The position numbers were made by a program, and so were the translations under genes. A DNA stretch of 64,000 nucleotides from Hansfordia pulvinata. Its lineage: Eukaryota; Ascomycota; Sordariomycetes; Xylariales. Location: NCBI GenBank assembly GCA_006538405.1, contig BJKQ01000016.1, forward strand, positions 496,001 to 560,000, in the 5' to 3' direction. The notes under the pieces are model-generated. The model worked only from the letters and a program-made list of their open reading frames with translations, had not been told where the DNA came from and searched no databases. This document shows, piece after piece, positions 1 through 10,487 of this stretch. Positions within the stretch are counted from its first letter, which is position 1. Each line of letters opens with the position of its first letter.

Positions 1-1
1 C

Positions 2-124
2 CACAGCAATCACGAGTACAAGACCAGCGCCGACGGCAAACCTAGCAAGCTTGGGCAAAACGCCGAGAGACTAGAGAAGGGCGTGACTGGGATGCTGAAG
101 AGGTTTGAAAAGAAGTTCGGCTGA
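2..124 (+). CDS. C-terminal fragment of an unidentified protein (cut by window edge)
   Basis: An open frame enters from the left edge and ends at TGA 122-124, giving the last 40 residues of a protein whose start lies outside the window. The tail is hydrophilic and rich in Lys, Glu and Gly and ends KRFEKKFG; it has no membrane segment. Coding status is inferred from the edge-spanning frame and the basic, helix-like composition. The family cannot be recognised from so little sequence. It could equally be a chance open frame, although the next 5 kb contain nothing more gene-like. Confidence 0.45.
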   Translation, partial: HSNHEYKTSADGKPSKLGQNAERLEKGVTGMLKRFEKKFG

Positions 125-1884
125 AGGCGGTTGTGCCGGTGACGACAGGAGCAGAAGGCAGAACTGTGGGATTCATGTTGAAAGCTCTAGGAGGTCAGAT
201 TTTGTTTCCTGTAGCATAGCAAGAGCAGCCATGGTTACCTATCCGAATTTTCTCTTTGGCGTTGAGACATGAACCTGCTCCCCCAAAGCTCCAAAGTTAG
301 GAAGTATGTGCTGCTGTGAGGCTCTTGGGGCAAGAGTGAGGCGGATTGTTTCGAGTCCGTCGAGAGCCAGGTACAACGACATTTCCGGATCCGTCTCAAG
401 GCTGCGTGACACATGCACCCAGGCCGATGCGGATTCCTTCCCTCAAGCTGCAACTCGGCGGTCTCGACAACACGAAGGCTGCTGTTGAAATCATGCCCAT
501 ACCTGCCTCGTCCTTTGCCGTGCATCAATCCGGGTTCAAACAGGCCAATCTCATACGAAGGCCAGGGACTCATCCTCGCTGCCTAAGTCACCATGTCTGA
601 CAAGGCGCTGGACCTGCGCCACGACTTTGGGGGCCGCTCAGCTGCGGGCGATCGCGAGGGGGGGAACCAAGAGAAGGGCAGCCCCATGCTGGATGACGAC
701 ACGCTGCAATTCTGGCAAATACCGGCAGGAGGGTCGCACCGCTTCTGCTGCTGCTGTGGTGGGTATTCTGAGAGGCACTGCCTAGGTAGCAAGTGCGTGT
801 GAGCGGCCGCACATGGATGCTTTCCTTTTCTGCGGAGACGTCCAGCTCTGTTTTCCTCCATCTTCCTCCTATGGCTCTCTGTGCCTGCAACATACATGTA
901 TTGCACAAACGGAAAACGGCTTAGTACGGGGGAGCTGGTTGAGGGGGGAAGGGGGGGGGGGTTGGCGTGGCACCGGTGGCACTGGTGGTGAGGCCTCAGC
1001 CCTATTTGCTCGCACTTGCCGACGAGTCATCACGCATTCGGAGACGATCCAGCTGCTCGGAGTCGGCAGGCAGGATAGGACGCCGGACCCCTCGGTCATA
1101 CCTAAGCGCGAGTAACCGAAGGCGCCAGGTATCTGTATTGGTACCAGGTAGGTAGAATCTCATTTAGCTACCACCTGGTACCTGCCGTACTTTGAGTACA
1201 AGATTCCCCGACGGAGCTGTTGGCAGTTAGATGGCGCGCTGGCTGGTTGACGACTAGGAGCACCTGACCCCGCAGCTGCTTGCTCACGGTCAGGGTTTCG
1301 TTTCGCCCGACAAGATGACCCTGGTATTTGTCTCGGAGAGCGACGGGAGGGTCCAGACGATGTGAGCCAAGGGGTAGCATCGGGGGGTCGAGTCGAGTCC
1401 ATCGGGGGTGGTTTGAGACATGAGGCAAGCAAGGCACTGGAGGCCTTTGCCGACCATTGCAGGCCATGCAAGGTACGAGCTACGCTGGCCCTGCGTCTGA
1501 GATCAGGGCGTGGGAGTTTCCGTCCATACATGAGCCCATCTGCCTGGTCCCACGTCGGCGGAGAGGCGATGCGCTCAGGGATTTTGACTCTGCACTGTAC
1601 CCGGGGGTTGTACAAGAGGGATGAGAGGATGGCAAGGTAAGAGGTCGAGGAGACGAATGGCGGCACCTACCTATAGATAAGGGCGTGCACACATACGAGA
1701 CGAATAGACGGATGCACGTGTTACCGAGAGGGCCAGAATCGTGTCGTTCCCGTCGAAAAGAGCGCCCCCCTTGCGTGACCTGCTGCTGTTGCTGCTGCTC
1801 TCGTATCAGAGTACGAGGGCCGATGGCCTGTTGGTGGTAACTCTCGCAGTGAATCACGACTATTGAGGGCATAATGTCTGTATC

Positions 1885-1885
1885 G

Positions 1886-1918
<33 letters not shown>

Positions 1919-1920
1919 TC
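1885..1920. repeat. (GCTGTC)6 hexanucleotide microsatellite
   Basis: Six perfect head-to-tail copies of GCTGTC, with a degenerate edge on each side. On the minus strand one frame reads as alternating Asp-Ser, which creates a false ORF (1480-1962). Confidence 0.9.
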
Positions 1921-2890
1921 GGTCATGGACCTATCTACATGTCTCTTCTGTGTGTCGGGCACAAGTACCTACCTACTCGTACGAGTGGGGTACCCAGATA
2001 TCGAACCATCAACGGCACTGATGCGCGATTGACTGAAGAGAGCAGACCGCCATTGCTGTCGGATCCATGTCCGAGTAAGCAATACGCGTATCCAAGCGGG
2101 CAGGCCACGGTCGTGGGTACGGGTATGCGTCGGGTTGGCTTGGGGGTTGGCGTGCTCACAGAAGCCCGAGCCCGTGATACTTTTGCAGGCACTACCCCGA
2201 GAATCGCGCGGGGGGGAGTCCGCAGTCGAATACGAATGGTACTCGTAGAGACGCCTGCTCAATGTACCGGTGCCCCACGTCAACGCACTTTTTCCGTACG
2301 AGTAGCCGATGTCTCCATGCTATTGTCTTCTTAAGTAGGTAACTTTGCCTACCATGGATGGAATTCGTCACAGCACACAGTTTGACAGTCAGCCAAGGCA
2401 CCTATTCGTGCAATGGCATCAAAGCCCTAAATGAACTGATCAAGCCACTTCTCCGCCACTTGTGAGGCGGCGTGCCCTCCGCACAAAACACAATGCGGGC
2501 ACGTTACACGATGTCGACCGAAAGCCCTGGATTACGAGACCAGCCTCGAGAAGCACTAATTAGACCGGATACGAGCACTCCGAGTCCACTCCACACAGAC
2601 CCTGAACCCAAGTCCCGCCAGCATGGGCCTCAGCCCGAGCAGAATGGGTGAATGGATCGACAATGCCGGGTTGGCCAGCAGGGGCTGGCTACGAATACGT
2701 GGAGCAGCGGTACGGAGAAGGTCAACCATTGTGGCTTGGCCAGCTGCCCATGACGCCGAGCCGTCCCAGGCGCGCCAGCCAAGCACGTTTCCAAGGCAGG
2801 CCAGCATGCCCAGCCCAGCCAGCCAAGGCAGACTGCTCCAGCAGAGACGAGAGAAGATCCCCGACACGGAGATACGCAGCCGTAGCAGCC

Positions 2891-2975
2891 AGCTCGCCGC
2901 CAGCTCGCCGCCAGCTCGCCGCCAGCTCGCCGCCAGCTCGCCGCCAGCTCGCCGCCAGCTCGCCGCCAGCTCGCC
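2891..2975. repeat. 11-bp minisatellite AGCTCGCCGCC, seven full copies plus a partial
   Basis: Seven perfect 11-bp units run from 2891 to 2967, followed by a partial unit. Because 11 is not a multiple of three and the unit has no stop, the array is open in several frames on both strands, which explains the overlapping repetitive ORFs between 2556 and 3183. The low variation suggests recent expansion. Confidence 0.92.
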
Positions 2976-5260
2976 AGCGCTGCCCACCGCCCCGCCCCCA
3001 TCGTGGCCCCTCCCTTCACACTACGTGACACGCTCTCGCCTGTGCCGTCTCTCCCGCCAACCCGGTGCCGCTGCACGTCCCGGCCGCACGTCCCGACTGA
3101 CATCACCGCATACGAGTAGCGCCTTCACCAGTGTGGCTGCACGTAGCTGCTACTCGTACTCTCAAGACTGGCGGCAGAGATAGCAAGCGTTCATCACGCC
3201 CCGTCTGTGACCAGCCATCCATCCATCCATCTACGAGTATCTTCGTGCTGCAAGTCCTTCCTCCTTACATTCCATGTCCTTGTACGATTGAACCCTGTAT
3301 TTACCGCCAGGTCAGCAACGCGGACGGAAGCGTTGTCATTTCCCATGCCGTTCCCGTATTCCCCGTTCGAGGCTGCTTCTCTCTGGGGAGAAGCGAGGCA
3401 TCGAGGGAGTCACGCAGTCCACCTTGCCGGCGCCTGGTGATAGCCGGGTTGGCCTGCTTGTCAAGATGATCAGCGCCGGGTCTGTCGGTCTCCAACCAAG
3501 TTCGTTTGCCATGGCTGTCACACAACAAAGTTCAACTTTCGAGGCTTGACGAGCAGCTGGCCTTACTAGGACGGGGCCAGAGGACTTGAAAAGGCAAAGA
3601 TTGGCCGCGTTCCTGGGGCCAGCTGAGGCTGCTTCAAGCTAGACCCGACGGCGGGGGCGGTGGCCGCCTTTCTCTGCAGTGCAGCCGTCTCGCATAGCCA
3701 TCAGGCCCCCGTCTTGCGCGTCCGAGGTGAGGCAGTGTTGCAGTCATGCTGGGCTACGAGTACCTCATGGCAATAGCACATGGCGGGTATTTGGAATGGT
3801 CGTCCCATGGAGGCGCGGCCATCGCTTTCGTCATGCCGCTGCTCTCTCCCACCGGTCCGGTTGAACTAAAATCAAATACTTGCAAAGAAAGCAGGACGGC
3901 GCGCAACTCGTCCGTCCCCGCAGCCCACCACCAGCCAGCCCAGTTCTTCGGCCCGCGGCGGCGGAGCGCCAAGGGACCAAGCAAGGTGGGCAGGCGAGAA
4001 GAAAAAAGCCGCGACGAAAGCCCGTAATTAGTAACTAGTCCAACCACCCACCCCACCATCTACCTCCAGACGAGTACTTCGTAGCAGGTTTCTGGCTGTC
4101 TACGCTGTCTTCGAGTACTCGTACCAACGCAGTCGGTAGTCTTGGCTCGCCAGCTTGACCGGGGTGCCCAGCCTCAATTAGCCTGCAGCCATTGCAGCCA
4201 ACGATCGATCTGGACCCGCGGCTGTCCGACTGGCGGCCCCTCACGCTCGTGCTGGCTGCTCGTCTTGTTGTAAGCTCATCGCGCTGCATACCTACTCGAA
4301 CTGATTATTTGTACCTGGCCCTCCGCCTCTTCGCGGCTGCGTGTGCCCGGCTTCTCGATTTGATGGACTCGCCTTGTCTGGTCCGGGGGCCTTGGTCGTT
4401 CAATGCTATGCTGTGGTGCTAACAGGATACTTTACTGAAGCTATCACCCGGGATCACGAACCAAAAGCAGTCGACACGCCGGCCAGCACGCAGGCTTAGC
4501 TTACTGACCGACCGCTGCCCGGTCCCAACCACCAATCAAGCCTTGCGGAACGAAGAGGAGAGGAGAGGAGAAGCGCCCGCGACTTCATTACGCGTACACG
4601 ACCTTGCTCGTTGTACTCGTACCCGACTGCGCTGCACTCGGCTGGGCTGGACTTTGGCAAGGGCCTTTTGAGGTATCCAAGGCCGTCGGCGGCTGCCAGG
4701 TCGTGCCTGCCCGCCACCCACCCACACCAACACCCCAGGCCACACCCATCCGCACATCCGCACTTCCGTGCCTGCCCTGCCTGCTCACGGCTGCGGACCC
4801 TCGACCCTCCATCGAGCCCCAGCCAGAGGCGTCTTACACATCCACGGCTGGACCTGACCCTCTCTCGGCCTTGCCTCGCATTGCCTCGCCGCCTCTCTTC
4901 CCCTTCCCCTCTTCCCAACACCGAATAACACATCTGCCTCTGCAGCTGCACTCGCGTCTCGCCTGGCTGCACCTGCTTCGCCTGCTTCGCAGACGCCGAG
5001 CTCTGCATCCCGACAAGCCGCCCTACTCGATCCCCCCTCTGCGAGCAGGCCAGTCCTCGCGCTCTCTCTGCTTGCCTCGGGCGGGACCGCCACCACGGCT
5101 GGGCGCGTATCGCCAGTCTCCTCTCGCTCTCGAATCCTTCCCGCTCCATTCCAGCTTGCAGTCCCCGGATCTGCGCACCCACTTGCCTGATCGCGATCCG
5201 CTTTCTGCCCATCAAGAATATTCCAACCTTCTCGGGTTCTATTGTCGCTCGTTCACCACC

Positions 5261-6825
5261 ATGCTGCTCCCCATACTCATACCGGCAGCCCTGCCTCGGC
5301 AGTTGCGACGCGACCATTATGGATCCCACAGCGAAGCCCACCGTGCCAAAACCCTGACCCGCGCCGCCATCTCCTTGCTTCGTCGCCAGGACGACCCCAA
5401 TGAGGGGAAAGGCGGTCTTTCCACAGCCACCATCGTCGTATGTCGCACCCACCTCTCCATTTTTTGAATTTTGCTGTATCACGGATCCTCCTCATCAATG
5501 GGACAACATGCCGCCCGCTGTCAAGAACTCAGGTCCGGAAGCGCCTGCTAACATGTGACCAGGTCATTGCAGTCATCTCCACCTTTGTCCTGCTCTTTAC
5601 CATCGGTATCGGGTTTCGCTTATACAGGAACAAGCGCCTTCGCGACAAGTATGGGAAGGCCAGCAGTAAGGGCACCTATCACCAGACCGGGTCCGTCAGC
5701 TCCCTGGAGCCAAGAAGGATGCAGACGGTCCACGTTCACTCCAACTTCGATGCCAGCCGGCGCGAAACTCACACACGCAATCTCGACGCCTCTGTTGACC
5801 CCAACCGCCGCAACCCCAATCGTAACACTACCGACTCGGCAGTCGACCGCAACACGTCCGTCAGGTCCATCATGACCCTACCCGCTTACAGTCACGATCC
5901 CAACGCTACTGAACAGGTCTTGGCCCGTGAAGGTGAGCGCGACGGAGTCGATATGATTATTGTCCACCACTCGGACCAGGACGCTGCGCAAATCGATAGC
6001 GAGGTCAACCAGAGCGCTTATCGCATCAGCTTGGCAAACCGGCAGGAGCAGGCTGAGCGCCAGGAGAGGAGAAGACAGTTGAACGAGGCCAGGGAGCGTG
6101 GCGACATTGCTGCCGTTGTTGAACTTGAACGCAGAAGACGGGCTGCTAGTGCTGCCAGTGCGGTGAGCGAGCTGCGCGAGGAGCATCATCGCATCCGGGA
6201 CAGACGATCCCGCGCTGTCTCTGTCGTAAGCTATGGTGACCTCGGAGTTGCCAGTCACGATGGCACTCGGCTTCGCGCCAACAGTACAGAGAGCGAAAGA
6301 GTGGGGTTGCTCTCCGACGCCGCCAGCATGTCTCAGGAAGCGCAGACACCGAGGACGCCCCTATCTTCGCACCACCGAGAGAGAAGCTCCAGCTCTGTTC
6401 TCAGTTACGACAGTGACGCCATGCCCTCGCCGGGTCTGCCAAGATCGGGTGCAACTACGCCGAGGCTTTCGGCTTCACGCAACCGCGCTGGGTCAAGCCC
6501 AGAGATGATAGGAGAAGAGGACCTCGCCGAGGTGGATCTCGAAGCGCCCAGCCCTCCAGGTTACGACGAAGTCAGTTTGAACGATGCGCGCTCAGGGGCA
6601 GCGACACCCGTCTTGAATGAACCGCCTCCCAACTATCCTGGCCGCAGCGATATCGACTTGGTGGAACGGGTGGCGCACAACGGTGATCTCTCAGGAGCAC
6701 CGACCTCGAACTCAACATCTGGTCTCGGCCTCGATGGCGTCCCACAACTCCCCAGCATCACGATATCGCCTCTCCCCGAGATTGTCATTGATCGTTCCAA
6801 CTCGAGTCGAGACAGCGGTCGCTGA
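5261..6825 (+). CDS. Single-pass membrane protein with cytoplasmic PPxY motifs, function unknown
   Basis: Two exons, 5261-5437 and 5563-6825, encode about 479 residues. The 125-bp intron has donor GTATGT, branch CTAAC and acceptor CAG, and is phase 0. Splicing creates one continuous hydrophobic helix (about residues 56-78, ATIVVIAVISTFVLLFTIGI) that neither exon has alone, which supports the model. A basic stop-transfer stretch (RNKRLRDK) follows, so the long C-terminal part is probably cytoplasmic. That part has a charged, coiled-coil-like Arg/Glu segment (about 205-260), Ser/Thr/Pro-rich low-complexity sequence, and two PPxY motifs (PPGY near 391, PPNY near 413) of the kind bound by WW domains of Nedd4/Rsp5 ubiquitin ligases. 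The start ATG has a good context (CACCATGC). No enzyme domain is seen. A membrane adaptor for Rsp5 or a membrane sensor is inference only. Confidence 0.75.
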
Positions 6826-8023
6826 TACGAACAATTCTGCAAGCAACGAGGTCTGAACCCTCCTTGGCGAATACCTCCGGCATCTGTCGCACACCACAGG
6901 GCGTCAGCTCTTTCCTTGGGGTTAATATGCACCATGGTTGAGGGCCGCACTGGCAGAGCTGATGGCTCGAAGCGCGATGGACATGATAAAACGATGATTA
7001 CACGACTATCACCATTCGCGCCTTCACATACCATGCGTCAAAGCTGGTTTCTTGCGTCCTAGGCGACGTCGGTAGATTTGTGGACGGTATAATGAGCGTA
7101 AAGAACATGGATGCAAGGAGCGATTGTGGGTTTATAGCACGCGTGGTGCTTGTACAATTTGAGCATGGCGTTTTGGTTGATGTTTTCACATCGCGGGTGA
7201 GATATGGATTGGGTAGGCATGGCTGGCGTTGCCCGCCGCCCGAGGATCTCACTTTCCCCGATTTTCGCCATCATCAGAGGCTCAATGGGTACCAATCTAA
7301 ATGAAACTTGTCGAAACTCGCCCAGCCAACTAATGAGATCAAGCCGATGTTCCCATATACTTGGTCACCAGCCTTTCTTTGACACTCCGCCCCACGTGAT
7401 AAAGTGATAGGCGACGAAGCCGTTGTCAAGTGGGCTGTCTCAGCACAATACACCCCAGACACCGGCGGAGCGAGGCAAGTCCCTGATCACCCGATAGTGC
7501 AGCATTCTCGGCAAGCTACTCGCGAAGAAAAGTGAGAAGATGTTACATGAGGCGGGCGCAGATGACCGCGGCCCTTTCGTCGCTGAGCCATGAAGAGAGC
7601 CAGGCCACCAACGCAATGAGAATCATCGGTGTGTTCCATCTATCTTTCATCATGCCACCTTCGTCGTAGGCAGCTTCTTCTAAGGGATGAAAGTACGAGT
7701 ATGACCCCGAAAGAGAGATAGAGAGGCGGGGACAGAGAGAAGGCTCTGGCGGGATGAGGGAGAACCCAACACTGCGGCTGATACCTCGCTTCTTATCATG
7801 TTTACTCGTAGAAGAAGAGAGCCTCTTGCGTACAACTCGTACTACTTGATGGCGGCCTATACTTGGGATATGGCAGCAGAATCAAGCAGCACTCGACGGG
7901 TGGGCTAGAGGCTGGGCAGGGGGGCCCGTCCCGTGCTGATCGACCACTCACCTGGTGAACTGACGGTGAATCTGATTAGATTCATAGCGACACTACACTA
8001 GGGTGACAAAACACGTCAACATC

Positions 8024-8190
8024 TATCCCCTTGAACGCCCGAAATCAGCACTTTTGCCAAGACCTCGAATCGTTTCCATGAAGAGTAAAAAGGCTTACTT
8101 GAATAAGTAGGCTCTCCAGTTCTTTAAGCCTGACGACTGGGTGAATTTAAGTCTTGGCAAAAGTGCTGATTTCGGGCGTTCAAGGGGATA
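8024..8190. mobile_element. MITE-like element with perfect 40-bp inverted terminal repeats
   Basis: The 40 bases at 8024-8063 are the exact reverse complement of 8151-8190, separated by 87 bp. The outermost dinucleotide on both sides is TA, so the element can be read as TCCCCTTGAACG...CGTTCAAGGGGA flanked by a TA duplication, the target used by Tc1/mariner and Fot1-type DNA transposons. The core has no ORF and contains smaller inverted repeats (around TTACTTGAATAAGTAG). These are the properties of a non-autonomous miniature element; family assignment is inference. The perfect arms indicate recent insertion or constraint on a hairpin. No transposase and no second copy were found in the window. 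Confidence 0.75.
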
Positions 8191-8754
8191 TAGGGCCAAT
8201 ATCCCCTTTATCCGCCGTGTGACTCTTCGCTTTCTGTCGCCATGTGACTCCTCGCCTTACCCAGTCGTGCCAGTTGGCAGTGTGCCAGGCTAAGGGCCAG
8301 CGGGCTCCCGCACGCCACCTAGTTAGCGGTCTGCGACCCATCCAATCACCAGGGCATCCACTGGTAGCGGGGGCAATCGATCGTGGGCACGCGTAGTGCC
8401 GTGAGTACCTCTAGGTAGTCAGTCGTATGCAGGTTTCTTCAGGCGAAAACACTATTGATCGTGTATTTTTTTTTTCTTTCCCCTCCCTTCTTGCTAGTCG
8501 TTTTGTCGGAAGACCAAGATAACGGGTCCGACAGCCATACGATCGATACTCGTACGGATACAGGGTCTGCATAGCTGCATGCGGGGGCTGTGCTTGCGAC
8601 TAGAGCCGGGACTATAACATGCTGGGCAACGTTAGATCTGAGCATCCACTTTTATCAAGCCCATTCTGCGAGAGATCTTGTTAGGTATTTTGTACTCGTA
8701 TCTGTCTTGTACACCTCTGATGACTGACTCCCGAATTCCCGAATCGCAGTTTTT

Positions 8755-8775
8755 GGGGGGAGGGGGGGGGGGGGG
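8755..8775. repeat. Poly-G tract (one A interruption)
   Basis: Six G, one A, then fourteen G. It is a possible G-quadruplex former and a likely spot for sequencing length errors. Confidence 0.85.
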
Positions 8776-10061
8776 TTCTTGGTTTGGTGGCAACGCAATC
8801 CAGCTGGGCGCGCGGGAGGGTGCACTGAAATGACTGACGTTGGGGGGACACAGGACATCGGACTCGCATTCATACTCCAGTCCTACTGCCCCAGCGGACA
8901 ATTTGCGAGATCGTGGTCGCAGGCGAAAGGCGCCCACTTTCCCCAATCGGGTCCATAGTACGGCTCACCGCGGTGAAAGAAGCAAGGGAAAGAAAGATAC
9001 GGCGCGCTACGAGCAGTCATTCCAGCCCAGCCCATCAGGCCTACGAGTACTTGTTGGTACTCGTAGCAGCCGCACCGACATCGCGTTTCCAACCCCCATC
9101 TGCTCGGTTCGATCGCCCAGCCAGGAGCCTGTTCGCGGATCTGCTCGGATGAAATGCCGGGCAAGAAGAAGAAAGAAAAGTGGTTGACTGCGCCCAAGAA
9201 CCACCTACGAACCCAGTTACGCAGTCCGCTGGCGCGGCGCCGTTCACACCTCACCCGGGAAACTAATGCATTAGGTATGTATCCGTATCAGAATGGAGGC
9301 ACCGAGGCTGACCAAGCTTTACTCGTGTTTCCACGAAGGGCGCGGAGGCCAAGTGGGCACGTCTCTGCAAGTATGAAGACGAGTCGGCCAGCCCGGGTCA
9401 TGGGGCGCCGAACCGATGGTGCCATATCGGCCACCCTAAAAGGAAAGAGCCAAAAAAAAATCCCGATATCGCAGAATCCCGAGAGCGAATCCGGGACGTC
9501 AACGGCTGACCTTATTGTGCGAGCAGCCACGCCCTTCTCCAGCTGACGCCGCCCGCACGGCCATTGGTGAGTGCCAGTCGGAGGGCCCAAGGAGCTGGTC
9601 ATGTTGCACCCGGTGCTTCTCCTCCCGGTCACTTTCCCGTGGCACCGGGGCACCGCTGGGCTGCGGGACAGACAGTGTGCGGTGCTAACTCTCGTCACCC
9701 ACCTCCGTGAGCAAATGGTAAGTCAAGTAAAAGTGGTGTTGGGACAGTGAGTCGGCCAAGTGGAGGCCCCAGTCGCCACACCAGAGCAGCGCCTCTGCAC
9801 GAATGTCGTCGGCCGCGGGCCTCGAGGCATCCGGTACGGGCCCGCCGCTGCAGGGTTTCCCGTGTCCTCGCCCTCTCATAGGCCCCGGCAGTTGGGCTGC
9901 GATCTTGCGCGCGCTGCCCCGTCCAATGGCGCAATGCGGCGAAGCTGGCCGCCCCCCCTTTCCTTCGTGGAATGCACCCAGAGCGGAAACAGGTCCCATC
10001 TCGGATGGGTCGTCGACTATAGTGTAGCGTGAAGCCCGTGTGGATTTATCAGCACCCCATA

Positions 10062-10118
10062 TCACAGACACAGACAGACACACACGCACACACAAACACA
10101 CAGGCACACAGGCACACC
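10062..10118. repeat. CA-rich degenerate microsatellite
   Basis: A stretch of CACA, CAGACA and CAGGCACA units about 370-430 bp upstream of the MFS transporter start. It generates a false minus-strand ORF rich in Val and Cys. Confidence 0.8.
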
Positions 10119-10487
10119 TGCCCACTGGGTCCATCCTACGCCCGAGCACGGCGTTCACGCTTCGACGAGGCGCGTCTGGAGACTGATATATATAGCATGT
10201 AACCCCGAGCCCAGCTTTGCCCGACTCCCGCCACCGTGTACCTAAGCAGTCTTTATTTATCACTTGTCACCTCTCCACGCGGCACAAGCCGGACGCAAGG
10301 TTATTTGTGCTACACGGCTGTTCCCGGTATCCATAACCTGTCGTTTATCAGGTTTGTCCACCACCAGCCCATGCTATCTACGATTTGGCCACAGTAGCAC
10401 GTTGAAAAGAAGAAGGCCCGCCTGGCCTCGACCGAAACCCCAGAGGGACGGGCAGTCACCACTCGAACCAGCTCTCCGGTCCTTTCT

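Larger units (their letters stand above)
125..5260. other. Intergenic tract with tandem repeats and TACGAGTA motifs
   Basis: No convincing gene is seen. The stretch holds a GCTGTC hexanucleotide array (1885-1920), an 11-bp minisatellite (2891-2975), a short CCAT run (about 3215-3231) and many TACGAGTA/TACTCGTA motifs (near 1975, 2235, 3114, 3152, 3760, 4112, 4614). From about 4700 the plus strand becomes pyrimidine-rich, as expected of the promoter and 5' leader of the gene starting at 5261. The long ORFs on both strands overlap each other and have the composition of read-through GC-rich DNA. Confidence 0.6.
6826..10487. other. Intergenic tract with a MITE-like element and simple repeats
   Basis: No gene is supported over 3.6 kb. 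Contents are a 167-bp element with 40-bp perfect inverted termini (8024-8190), a poly-T and a poly-G tract (8466-8475, 8755-8775), a CA-rich tract (10062-10118) and several TACGAGTA motifs (near 7696, 7803, 8547, 8693, 9043, 9056). The ORFs here are short, overlap on both strands and lack recognisable domains. Confidence 0.6.

Noticed and set aside
1480..1962. Minus-strand ORF of 160 residues with an Asp-Ser repeat
   Set aside because: The Asp-Ser run is the GCTGTC microsatellite read backwards and the Gln run a CTG-type repeat; the rest has no domain.
2556..3183. Four overlapping repetitive ORFs on both strands
   Set aside because: They are produced by the stop-free 11-bp minisatellite, which is open in several frames at once.
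4496..5482. 328-residue minus-strand ORF opposite the promoter and first exon of the PPxY protein gene
   Set aside because: Gly/Arg/Cys-rich composition without domains; the opposite strand has a leader, a spliced exon and a membrane helix that form a coherent gene.
8024..8190. Hairpin considered as a structured RNA or terminator
   Set aside because: Forty perfectly paired bases with an 87-nt loop, TA flanks and no adjacent gene end fit a MITE better; not fully excluded.
9685..10263. 192-residue minus-strand ORF
   Set aside because: Part of it is the CA-rich tract read as Val/Cys repeats; no domain, no introns, no conserved pattern.
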